Positions 25,044 through 32,381 of a stretch of 64,000 nt of DNA are shown here, in pieces. The stretch covers positions 3,844,001 through 3,908,000 of the forward strand of contig NZ_CP107918.1 of the NCBI RefSeq assembly GCF_036014195.1, in the 5' to 3' direction. The notes below the pieces were generated by a model. That model saw only the letters and a program-made list of their open reading frames with translations. It did no database searches and was not told the DNA's origin. Position numbers and translations under genes: made by a program. Source of the stretch: Streptomyces sp. NBC_00442. GTDB taxonomy: Bacteria > Actinomycetota > Actinomycetes > Streptomycetales > Streptomycetaceae. Position 1 is the stretch's first letter. Every line of letters starts with the position of its first letter.

Positions 25044-26267
25044 TCAGGTCTTCGAGCGGGCGAAGAACTCCACCTCCGCGATGGCCACCTGCTTGTCCTT
25101 GGCCGCGCCGAAGGCCGAGCGCAGGATGATGCGGACCGAGGCCGCGTCGCGGACCCGGACGTCGATGCGCTGGACACCGCCGTCGTTGATCGACCGGTGC
25201 GAGACGTGCTGCTTGCCGCTCGTGTCGGTCACCACCAGGTCGAACTCCTGCGGCCTCGCCTGCTCCGACTGCTGGCCCGCGCGCTTCGACGTGCCCGGGG
25301 TGATCAGCAGGGCCAGCAGGTCGGTCGGCTGGCCGAAGGTCGCCTCCAGGTAGGTGCCCTGGGCGTCGCCCGCGTACCCGCTGCCCCACCAGGTGTTGGA
25401 GTAGCTGTCGCCGGCCAGGCCCGGGGCGTGCTTCGGGTCCCAGTGCGACGCCGACCAGGAGGTCGGGTGGACGGCCACGCGCTTGGCGAAGTGGTCCTGT
25501 ACCGCGCGGGCCGCCGGGGGCCCGCCGAACACGCCGCCCACGATCAGCGCCACCACGGCCGCCGCCACCAGGGCGCGCGCGATCCAGCGCTTACGGTCCC
25601 GGTGCAGCGGCGGGCGCTGACCCGCGTACGGGCCCGTCGCCGTGTCCTCGCGGCGCGGGCCGAGCGGGGTGGCGCAGCTGCGGCAGAAGGTGCGGTGCTG
25701 GTGGTTGGGGGTGGAGCAGGCCGGGCAGGGGGTGCCGTTCTCCGGGGCCGGGGCCGGCATCGAGGGGCGGACGCGGGGGCGGGCCGCCTCGGGGCGTCCG
25801 GGCAGGACCGTGCCGGGCGTCTCGCGGGGCCGGGGCGCCGACGGCTCCTGCACCGGTACGAGCAGGGCCCGCGCGGCGTCGGTCGCCGAGGTGGCGCGCG
25901 CCTCGGGCAGCGCGCCGGTGTCCCGTGCGTCGTCGGCGACGGCGGGCGTGGGGACGGTCGCCGCGTCCGGCCGGCCGGACGCGTCCCCGGCCGGCGGCTC
26001 CTCGGGGCGGGCCGCGTCCGGCCCGACGACGGGGGTGCCGGCGGGCGGTGTGGGGTCGTCGGGCGCGATGCTCCGCGCGGCCGGCTTCTCGGCCGGCCGG
26101 GCCGGCTCGGCTGTGGGCTCGGGCTCGGGCGCGGCGGCGTCGGCCGCGGGCCGGCCGGCCGGGGCGGTCCAGCGCAGGAAGGCTCCGCAGGAGTCGCAGA
26201 ACGACTGGCCGGTGGCGCGTGCCGGGGTGCCGCAGTCGGGGCAGGGGACCATGGCCGGGGTGGACAT
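25044..26267 (-). CDS. CisA-like membrane protein: zinc ribbons, one TM helix, C-terminal glycan-binding-type domain
   Basis: A 407-residue protein, last gene of the CIS operon. Residues 9-27 (CPDC, CDSC) and 181-198 (CPAC, CRSC) are zinc ribbons separated by about 150 disordered Pro/Ala/Glu residues. A single transmembrane helix follows at about 228-249 after a basic HRDRKRW segment. Residues 265-407 form a discoidin-like, NADase-type glycan-binding domain (WSASHWDPKHAPGLAGDSYSN, YLEATFGQPTDLLALLI, VAIAEVEFFARS). Positive-inside topology puts the ribbons in the cytoplasm and the beta domain outside. This layout matches my recollection of CisA, reported to dock cytoplasmic Streptomyces CIS particles at the membrane and to be required for CIS-linked cell death. 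Orthology needs sequence comparison. Confidence 0.85.
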   Translation of the reverse strand: MSTPAMVPCPDCGTPARATGQSFCDSCGAFLRWTAPAGRPAADAAAPEPEPTAEPARPAEKPAARSIAPDDPTPPAGTPVVGPDAARPEEPPAGDASGRPDAATVPTPAVADDARDTGALPEARATSATDAARALLVPVQEPSAPRPRETPGTVLPGRPEAARPRVRPSMPAPAPENGTPCPACSTPNHQHRTFCRSCATPLGPRREDTATGPYAGQRPPLHRDRKRWIARALVAAAVVALIVGGVFGGPPAARAVQDHFAKRVAVHPTSWSASHWDPKHAPGLAGDSYSNTWWGSGYAGDAQGTYLEATFGQPTDLLALLITPGTSKRAGQQSEQARPQEFDLVVTDTSGKQHVSHRSINDGGVQRIDVRVRDAASVRIILRSAFGAAKDKQVAIAEVEFFARSKT

Positions 26268-26273
26268 GAAAGG

Positions 26274-26843
26274 TCAGTTCCCTTCGTGGGAGGGGGTCTT
26301 GCGAGCGGATACCTCGGCCGTGAAAGGGAGGTGCGCGGGGCGGGCCGCCGCCACCACCGCCTGGAGGCGGTAGGGGTCGACGCTGGACGGGTCGGCGACT
26401 TCGAGGGTCACCCGCAGAGAGGCGCGGGACTCGCCGGGAAAGGGGCCGAGCGGGCGGGCCGACCAGGACGCGCCGCCGCTCTCGGTGATCCGGGGGCGCA
26501 CCCCGAAGGCCAGCTCGACGGCGCGCGAGAGGCCCAGCGCGGTGCCGCGCACCCGGTGCAGCGAGACAGCGGTGGCCACGGCGTGCCGGCGCAGCTCCAG
26601 GGACTCGGTGCCGTCGAGTTCCGTGCCGACCCAGCTGGTGAGCCAGTCCACGAAGTCCTCGGGGGCCAGCGCCGGGTCGAAGTAGGCCTCCAGGCAGTCG
26701 AGCACGTTGAACAGCGGGGCCAGGACCACGTCGAGGCCCTCGACGAAACGCTGGGCGAAGTCGTCGTCGGCGTACACCGCGGGCAGCTGGACGCCCAGCG
26801 GGTGCGAGGACGCCAGGTCGTCGACGGATCCGCGCGCGCTCAT
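26274..26843 (-). CDS. CIS baseplate/tail protein, phage gpI-like (P2 tail protein I type)
   Basis: A 189-residue protein with YADDDFAQRFVEGLDVVLAPLFNVLDCLEAYFDPALAPEDFVDWLTSWVG. This is typical of the phage-tail-protein family found in contractile injection clusters just after baseplate protein J. The C-terminal half ends with a beta-rich module (SLRVTLEVADPSSVDPYRLQ). It overlaps the end of the J gene by ATGA and sits 6 bases before the CisA-like gene, so all three are translated together. It should be a baseplate wedge component. Confidence 0.88.
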   Translation of the reverse strand: MSARGSVDDLASSHPLGVQLPAVYADDDFAQRFVEGLDVVLAPLFNVLDCLEAYFDPALAPEDFVDWLTSWVGTELDGTESLELRRHAVATAVSLHRVRGTALGLSRAVELAFGVRPRITESGGASWSARPLGPFPGESRASLRVTLEVADPSSVDPYRLQAVVAAARPAHLPFTAEVSARKTPSHEGN

Positions 26844-28786
26844 CGGGCCTCGATGACGCGGACGCGGTGGTCGAAGGGGAACAGGAGCGCGGACGGGGAG
26901 AGTTCGATGCGGTCCGTCGCGTCGCCCCTGCGGCCGGACAGCGGGTCCGCCGGGTGCAGCAGCACCTCGTCGACCAGCTCGACGCCCGGGACGCGCTGGA
27001 GCGCGGCGAAGATCTCGCCGGCGCGCAGCGGCCGGCCGAAGGGCCAGCCCGTGCCGTGGGCGCCGCCGGTCAGCGGGTCCAGGTAGGAGTACAGCGCGTT
27101 GAGGGCCTCGTCGCGCACGTGGTCGGCCTTGGCCGCGCGGAAGGAGTGCAGCGTCGCGACGACGGTGACGCCCTGGTAGAACGGCGGGCCCACCGCGAGG
27201 CGGGTGCCCAGCGGGCGGCGCTCGTCGAGGAAGGACGTCACCCGGCCCAACAGCTCGTCGCCGGGCACCAGTTGCTCGAAACGCAGCCGTCCGCCCCGGT
27301 CGGGCACGGCCTGCGGGACGACCAGGACCCGTACCGCGTTGTCACCCGATTCGACGTCGTCCGCCGACAGGCAGGCGATGCGGGCGGTCTCGGGGGCCGC
27401 GCGCCGGGCCAGCTCCTCGTAGTCGCGCGCGGTCACGGCGCGCTCCTGGGCGCGCAGCGCGATCGGCGCCCGCGTCTTGGCCTCCTCGACGGTCTCGCCG
27501 TCGACACCGCCGCGCGCGGCCTCCCGGTTCTCCACGTGGGAGACGTACGGGATGGAGCTGCGCAGCACCTGGATGGCGCCCCGGGCCACGTTGCCGGAGC
27601 GGCCGCCGCCGGTGCCGTAGCGGGCGGCGCGGATGGCGGCGCCCTTGATGGGTACGGCGCCGAACTGCCGTACGGTGCCGTCGGGTTGGCGTACCGCCGG
27701 GCCGAAGGCTATCTCGCCGGTGGCCGCGTCCAGGGTGAAGTGACGGTCGAAGGGGGTGGAGGCCGCGAAGTCGTCGACCCGCTCCCACTCCTCCCAGCCC
27801 TCGCCCGCCGACACGTCGAGGTGAACGCCGCCGACGACGGGCGCGTGCGCGAGCATCAGACGCTGACCGGGGACGCCCTCGGACTCGCCGAGCGACTCGT
27901 CACGCACCGACTCGGAGTGCGAGACCCGGGTGGTGCCGCCGATGGTGAAGGCGGAGGCGCCGCGCACGGTCGGCGACACGCTGTAGAACGGCTGGCCGGG
28001 GGCGGCCTCCACGACGCGGCAGCGCAGCCAGCCCGCGTCGAGGCCGCCCATGCGGGAGACGGCGTGCGCGGCCGGCATGTGCAGGATGACCTCGCCGGGG
28101 CGGTTGAGGCCGCCGGTGGTGTCCTCGGCGACCTCGCACTCGGTCCAGCCGTCGGCCGTCCACGCCTCCCACACCAGCGGAGGCTGACGCGGGTCGACGC
28201 CGACACCGTCGACGCGGCTGTCCAGGCGCAGCGCGGCCGTGCAGTGCGGCAGTGCCGCCGACAGGCCGAAGAGCAGCACGTCGCCGGGGAGCGGGCCGGA
28301 GCTGAACACCGACACGTCGGTGCCGCCGAGCACGTCCTGCGAGCAGTCCTCGGGCTTGGACGCGGCGGGCTGACGCAGCACGTGGGAGAGGCCGCACGGC
28401 ACGATCGTCAGATCGTCCTCGGAGGCGAAGACCACGGCCTCCTCGGTCTCGGTGCGGCCGGTGGCGACCTCGGTGCCCCGGGGCAGCACGACGGGCTCCG
28501 CCTGCGGCGCGGACAGCCAGAACGTCACCGACGCCTTGGCCGCCGACGGCGGGAACAGGGTGACGCCCAGCAGGTCGAGGAAGGCCAGCTGGTTCTTCTC
28601 GGGGACCCGGTTGAGCCGGTACACGACCTGGTCGGCCATGTGCGCGACGGCCTCGATGAGGGTGACACCCGGGTCGGAGACGTTGTGGTCGCTCCATTCG
28701 GGGCAGCGCTGCTGGATGTAGCGCTTGGCGTCGTCGACGAACTGCTGGAAACGGCGGTCGTCGAGGTGGGGTGCGGGCAGGGCCAT
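26840..28786 (-). CDS. Baseplate J/gp47-like protein of the contractile injection system
   Basis: A 648-residue structural protein. The start (ALPAPHLDDRRFQQFVDDAKRYIQQRCPEWSDHNVSDPGVTLIEAVAHMADQV-type region) and the core are those of the putative baseplate assembly proteins in extracellular and cytoplasmic CIS clusters. The core contains RSGNVARGAIQVLRSSIPYV, GVDGETVEEAKTRAPIALRAQERAVTARDYEELARR, and the gp47-like end GVTVVATLHSFRAAKADHV, RPLRAGEIFAALQRVPGVELVDEVLL. It forms the wedge that links hub and sheath. The ATG overlaps the previous stop (TGATG), and its stop overlaps the next ATG. Confidence 0.93.
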   Translation of the reverse strand: MALPAPHLDDRRFQQFVDDAKRYIQQRCPEWSDHNVSDPGVTLIEAVAHMADQVVYRLNRVPEKNQLAFLDLLGVTLFPPSAAKASVTFWLSAPQAEPVVLPRGTEVATGRTETEEAVVFASEDDLTIVPCGLSHVLRQPAASKPEDCSQDVLGGTDVSVFSSGPLPGDVLLFGLSAALPHCTAALRLDSRVDGVGVDPRQPPLVWEAWTADGWTECEVAEDTTGGLNRPGEVILHMPAAHAVSRMGGLDAGWLRCRVVEAAPGQPFYSVSPTVRGASAFTIGGTTRVSHSESVRDESLGESEGVPGQRLMLAHAPVVGGVHLDVSAGEGWEEWERVDDFAASTPFDRHFTLDAATGEIAFGPAVRQPDGTVRQFGAVPIKGAAIRAARYGTGGGRSGNVARGAIQVLRSSIPYVSHVENREAARGGVDGETVEEAKTRAPIALRAQERAVTARDYEELARRAAPETARIACLSADDVESGDNAVRVLVVPQAVPDRGGRLRFEQLVPGDELLGRVTSFLDERRPLGTRLAVGPPFYQGVTVVATLHSFRAAKADHVRDEALNALYSYLDPLTGGAHGTGWPFGRPLRAGEIFAALQRVPGVELVDEVLLHPADPLSGRRGDATDRIELSPSALLFPFDHRVRVIEAR

Positions 28787-29226
28787 CAGTGTCGTTCGCT
28801 TTCGCCGGCCGTCGGGCCTGGCTCGTCGCCGCCCTCGGAGGGAATCACATAGAAGGGGAAGACGAGGCTGCGCGGGTTGTTGGTGCCACGCACCGAGTAG
28901 CGCACGTCGATGTGGAGCACGGTCGGCTCGTCGGGCGCCGGGGTCACCGTGACGTCCTCGACCTCGATCCTGGGCTCCCAGCGGTCGAGCGAGGTGCGCA
29001 CCTCGTAGCGGATGCGCCCGGCGGTGGCGTCGTTGACGGGCGCGAACACCAAGTCGTGCACCGCGCAGCCGAATTCGGGGCGCATGGGGCGTTCGCCCGG
29101 CGCGGTGGCCAGCACCAGGCGCATCGACTCCTCGATCTCGCGGTCGCGCCGGGCCAGGGCGATGCCGCCGCCCGGCTCGGTGCGCATCGGGAAGGCCCAG
29201 CCGGCCCCGACGAAGTGTTCGCTCAT
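28786..29226 (-). CDS. gp25/GPW-like baseplate wedge protein
   Basis: A 146-residue protein with the gp25-like lysozyme-fold family pattern: GVALARRDREIEESMRLVLATAPGERPMRPEFGC, then VHDLVFAPVNDATAGRIRYEVRTSLDRWEPRIEV. The EPR-type triad region RxEF...RWEPRI is conserved in sheath-initiator proteins of T4 and CIS. It lies 10 bases after the spike gene and overlaps the J gene by one base. Confidence 0.92.
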   Translation of the reverse strand: MSEHFVGAGWAFPMRTEPGGGIALARRDREIEESMRLVLATAPGERPMRPEFGCAVHDLVFAPVNDATAGRIRYEVRTSLDRWEPRIEVEDVTVTPAPDEPTVLHIDVRYSVRGTNNPRSLVFPFYVIPSEGGDEPGPTAGESERH

Positions 29227-29236
29227 CTCGACTCTC

Positions 29237-31171
29237 CTAGAGGACCGGTACGCCGTTGGCCAGCGGCATGCCCGCCGGGGTGTTCAGGAGCAGGCCCCCC
29301 AGGCCGTTGATGAGGACGGTCCCGCCGTTGATCGTGGTGTTGGCGACGGCGTTGAGGACCACTTCGCCCAGCGCGTCCACCGTCACCACGCCGCCCGCGA
29401 GGACGGACGCCTCGCCACCGGCCTTCGCGGTGAACTCGGCCCCCGCGTCGATGTTGACGCCCATGCCCGCGCCGATCTCGATGGCGCCGCCCGCCTTCAT
29501 GTTGATCATGCCGCCGGCCTTCAGGGACAGGTCGGCGCCCGCCTCGATGTCGACGCTGCGGTTGCCCTTGATCTCGACGCTGCCGTTGCTGTCGATGGTG
29601 ATCGAGGTCTTCGCCTCGTTCATCTGGATGTGCAGCCGGCCCTTGCCGGTGCGCAGCCGGATGCCGCTGGACAGCCGCGCGGCCCCGCCCTCTTCGAGGA
29701 TTTCGACGGTGTGCCCGCTGCGGCCGGTCAGGGAACGCCAGTTGATCTGCCCGCTGGTCGGGTCGACGGCCGGATAGTTGTCGGGTTCGCGGGTGTGCTT
29801 GTCGACGCCGTTGTAGAGCCCGGCGATGACGTACGGGTGCTCGAGAGAGCCACGGTCGAAGGCACAGAGCACCTCGTCGTTGACCTCGGGCAGCAGCAGC
29901 CCTCCGCCGCCCTTGCCGCCGAACTGCGCGACCCGGCACCAGTCGCTCTGGTACGTCGCGGACAGCCACGGGAACGACAGCCTGACCCGGCCCATGCGCA
30001 GCGGGTCCTTGGTGTTGGTGACCAGGGCGACCGCGACGCCCGGCATCGGGGGCGCCTGGTCGGTGCCGCCCGACGCGAGACCGTACAGCGAACGGAACTG
30101 GCGGCCCGAGACGGTCAGCCACGTCGTGTACAGGTCGCCCGAGGCGAAGACGTGGCGCACACCGGTCGCGGTGTACTTGCCCTCGAAGGGGAAACCCGCG
30201 CCCTTCACGGCGATGGGGGTGCCCGGCGTGAGCGCGGGGTTGCCGGTGATGGCGACCTCCAGCTCGGCGAAGGCGCCCGTCACGTCGTCGGCCAGGGCCT
30301 TCGAGGCGTGCGTGACCTGCGACAGGGTGGTGTACGGGGTCTGTGTGGCGGTGAGTTCGGAGGCGCCGAAGGGCAGCGTCACCTGGCCCGGCTTCATGCC
30401 GGCGGTGATGTCCTTGCTGTCGACCGCGGGCTGGGGCGACTGCAACTTCTGCCGGGTGCGCATGTCCCAGCCGCGCACGTTCACCTTCCGCACCTGCCCG
30501 GCCGCCGTCATCGTGGCCCGGCTGTGCAGGTTGTTCGCGCCGAAGTCCAGGACGTACGGGCTCTGCGCGGCCGGCGTGGTGTCGGAGGGGGCGCCCGAAG
30601 CCGGGTCGAGCCCGGTGAAGTTGAGCTTGCCCTTGTTGTCGAACGACAGACGCACGTCGTTCTCCGCGGCCAGGCGCGACAGGAAGTCCCAGTCGGTGAT
30701 GTTGGGCTGGGTCGCCAGGTCGTACACCGTGGGCGTCGACTCGATCTTGCCGATCTTGAGACCGTTCTGTCCGGCGATGCGGCGCACGATGTCGGATGCC
30801 GTCATGTTCGGGTAGCCCTCGACGCGGCGGTTGCGCAGCAGACGGTGGCCGGGGTCGTAGCCGCGCACCAGCAGATGGCGGCCGACGCCCGGCTCGGAGT
30901 CCATCTCCAGGGCGGTGACCTCGCCGGTCATCATCGGCTCGCCGCGCTTGCCGTCGGTGAACGGGCTGATGACGACCTTCGCCCCGATCTTCAGCATCGG
31001 GAACTTGGTGGTGACCTTGCTGTCCTTGTCGCTGAACGTGAGCTGGAAGGCGGCCGGCACGTTGACCGACGAGTCCACCCAGCCCTCGACGAGCCGCAGC
31101 GCGAGGGCGTCGGGCAGCACGGTGCCGCCCAGCTGGACGTGCAGGACGGTGGTGAAGGTTTTCTCGGTCAC
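29237..31171 (-). CDS. VgrG-like spike protein
   Basis: A 644-residue central spike. The N-terminal two thirds are the gpD/gp27-like hub (FTTVLHVQLGGTVLPDALALRLVEGWVDSS, LLVRGYDPGHRLLRNRRVEGYPNMTASDIVRRIA, ITDWDFLSRLAAENDVRLSF). A gp5-like OB domain follows (VALVTNTKDPLRMGRVRLSFPWLSATYQSDWCRVAQFGG). The end is a triple-helix repeat of alternating short strands rich in A-G-G, I-N-M-K-A and V-N-I-D-A. GTG 31171 is chosen because GGAGGG lies 6 bases upstream and it gives a GTGA overlap with the LysM gene. No toxin domain follows the needle. Confidence 0.94.
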   Translation of the reverse strand: MTEKTFTTVLHVQLGGTVLPDALALRLVEGWVDSSVNVPAAFQLTFSDKDSKVTTKFPMLKIGAKVVISPFTDGKRGEPMMTGEVTALEMDSEPGVGRHLLVRGYDPGHRLLRNRRVEGYPNMTASDIVRRIAGQNGLKIGKIESTPTVYDLATQPNITDWDFLSRLAAENDVRLSFDNKGKLNFTGLDPASGAPSDTTPAAQSPYVLDFGANNLHSRATMTAAGQVRKVNVRGWDMRTRQKLQSPQPAVDSKDITAGMKPGQVTLPFGASELTATQTPYTTLSQVTHASKALADDVTGAFAELEVAITGNPALTPGTPIAVKGAGFPFEGKYTATGVRHVFASGDLYTTWLTVSGRQFRSLYGLASGGTDQAPPMPGVAVALVTNTKDPLRMGRVRLSFPWLSATYQSDWCRVAQFGGKGGGGLLLPEVNDEVLCAFDRGSLEHPYVIAGLYNGVDKHTREPDNYPAVDPTSGQINWRSLTGRSGHTVEILEEGGAARLSSGIRLRTGKGRLHIQMNEAKTSITIDSNGSVEIKGNRSVDIEAGADLSLKAGGMINMKAGGAIEIGAGMGVNIDAGAEFTAKAGGEASVLAGGVVTVDALGEVVLNAVANTTINGGTVLINGLGGLLLNTPAGMPLANGVPVL

Positions 31172-31893
31172 GTGGTGCCCTCCGAGGAAGCGGGAAGAAG
31201 CAGCTCGGTGCCGGGGCGCAGCCGCATCGGGTCGTCGATCTCGTTGGCCTCGGCGATGACGCGCCACTGCGTCGCGTCGCCGTACTCGCGCCAGGCCAGC
31301 GAGGCCAGGGTGTCCCCGGCGATCGTGCGGTGCACCCGGCGCGCGGAGAGGGCGCCCGAGGTCGGGTTCTGGCGCTTGGTCTCGCTGGAGACCTCGGTCA
31401 GCGCGAGGCTGCACGTGGCCCGCAGCGGGGTGCCGTTGGGGCTGAACAGGGTGTAGTTGGCGTTGACACTGGTGACGTACGCGACGAACTGGACCGTCGA
31501 GAACGAACCCCAGCTGAACTCCACCCACGGCGGCGACGGCGCCTTCGCGCTGATGCTCTGCGACGTCACCTCGCAGCACGAGAGCAGCAGCTCCACCTGG
31601 CTCTGCACGGTGTTGGAGCTGGGCGTGCCCGAGGCGTCGAGGAACACCTCCAGCTGGAGCGAGGCCGGCATGGCGCCGGTGAACTTGGGCGGCGCGCCCC
31701 GGTTGTAGGAAATGGCGGGCGTGGTGATCCAGTTGGCGGACCGGCCCATCTGCACCTGCGACGGGTTGAACTGGAACTTGACCTCGCCGATCTTGCCGCC
31801 CATGGAGCCGCCCAGGTCGGTGGGCGGCTGGTGGATGGCGAGGGTGGCGCGCGAGAGGCCCTTGGCGGCCTTGCCTCCGACGGGAGCGGCCAT
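31168..31893 (-). CDS. CIS tail adaptor with C-terminal LysM domain
   Basis: A 241-residue protein. The N-terminal part (MGGKIGEVKFQFNPSQVQMGRSANWITTP, PASLQLEVFLDASG) is the conserved CIS tube/baseplate adaptor family. Residues about 180-235 are a LysM-like domain (HRTIAGDTLASLAWREYGDATQWRVIAEANEIDDPMRLRPGTELLLP), as in gp53-type baseplate proteins. The start at ATG 31893 has GGAGG about 9 bases upstream; GTG 31899 overlaps the previous stop and is an alternative. It probably joins the tube and the VgrG hub. Confidence 0.9.
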   Translation of the reverse strand: MAAPVGGKAAKGLSRATLAIHQPPTDLGGSMGGKIGEVKFQFNPSQVQMGRSANWITTPAISYNRGAPPKFTGAMPASLQLEVFLDASGTPSSNTVQSQVELLLSCCEVTSQSISAKAPSPPWVEFSWGSFSTVQFVAYVTSVNANYTLFSPNGTPLRATCSLALTEVSSETKRQNPTSGALSARRVHRTIAGDTLASLAWREYGDATQWRVIAEANEIDDPMRLRPGTELLLPASSEGTT

Positions 31894-31895
31894 GC

Positions 31896-32333
31896 TCACG
31901 CACCTCCCGCGTCGGTGAAGCCGTGGTGGGCGATCTCCAGGGTCTCGGTGGCCACGCTCGGGCTCGCCGGGTCGAGGCTCGGGCCCGTCCAGCGCACCGG
32001 AAGCACCTCCACCAGGCCCCACTGCGCGACGATCGAGCCGTCGGCGCGCAGCGCCGCGATCTGCGCGGTGGGCCGGGTGATACCGGTGGCGAGCGAGGAG
32101 ATCCAGGAGGCGACCTTGGAGGTGTCGGCGGTCAGCGGCCGGGTCAGCCGGATCGTGGAGAACGTGACCCGGGTGGGCAGCTGCCACACGAACCCGTTGT
32201 TGCCGCCCTCCTGGCGCTGCTCCACCTCGACCTCGGACGCGAGACCGTCGCAGCCGTTGAACAGGCCGAGGTTCTGGCCGTCGATGGTCAGCTTGAAGAA
32301 GACGGTGGAGCCGGGGTCAAGGGTGGTGGGCAT
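31896..32333 (-). CDS. Second tail-tube-like protein (T4 gp19 family)
   Basis: A 145-residue protein with the CIS tube signature: DPGSTVFFKLTIDGQNLGLFNGCDGLASEVEVEQRQEGGN, VTFSTIRLTRPLTADTSKVASWI, then WGLVEVLPVRWTGPSLDPASPSVATETLEIAHHGF. It resembles the short tube-initiator proteins of PVC/Afp clusters, which form the baseplate-proximal ring under the main tube. It follows the VQR-array gene by 48 bases and overlaps the LysM gene. Confidence 0.9.
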   Translation of the reverse strand: MPTTLDPGSTVFFKLTIDGQNLGLFNGCDGLASEVEVEQRQEGGNNGFVWQLPTRVTFSTIRLTRPLTADTSKVASWISSLATGITRPTAQIAALRADGSIVAQWGLVEVLPVRWTGPSLDPASPSVATETLEIAHHGFTDAGGA

Positions 32334-32381
32334 GGGGTGGTCTTCCGTCGGTGGGAGTGGTTACGGGCAGGTCGTACGGGG

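Noticed and set aside
29237..31903. Longer version of the VgrG reading frame starting near 31903
   Set aside because: The extra 244 codons lie opposite and inside the LysM gene in another frame and lack homology; the GTG at 31171 has a good ribosome site and gives the family start.
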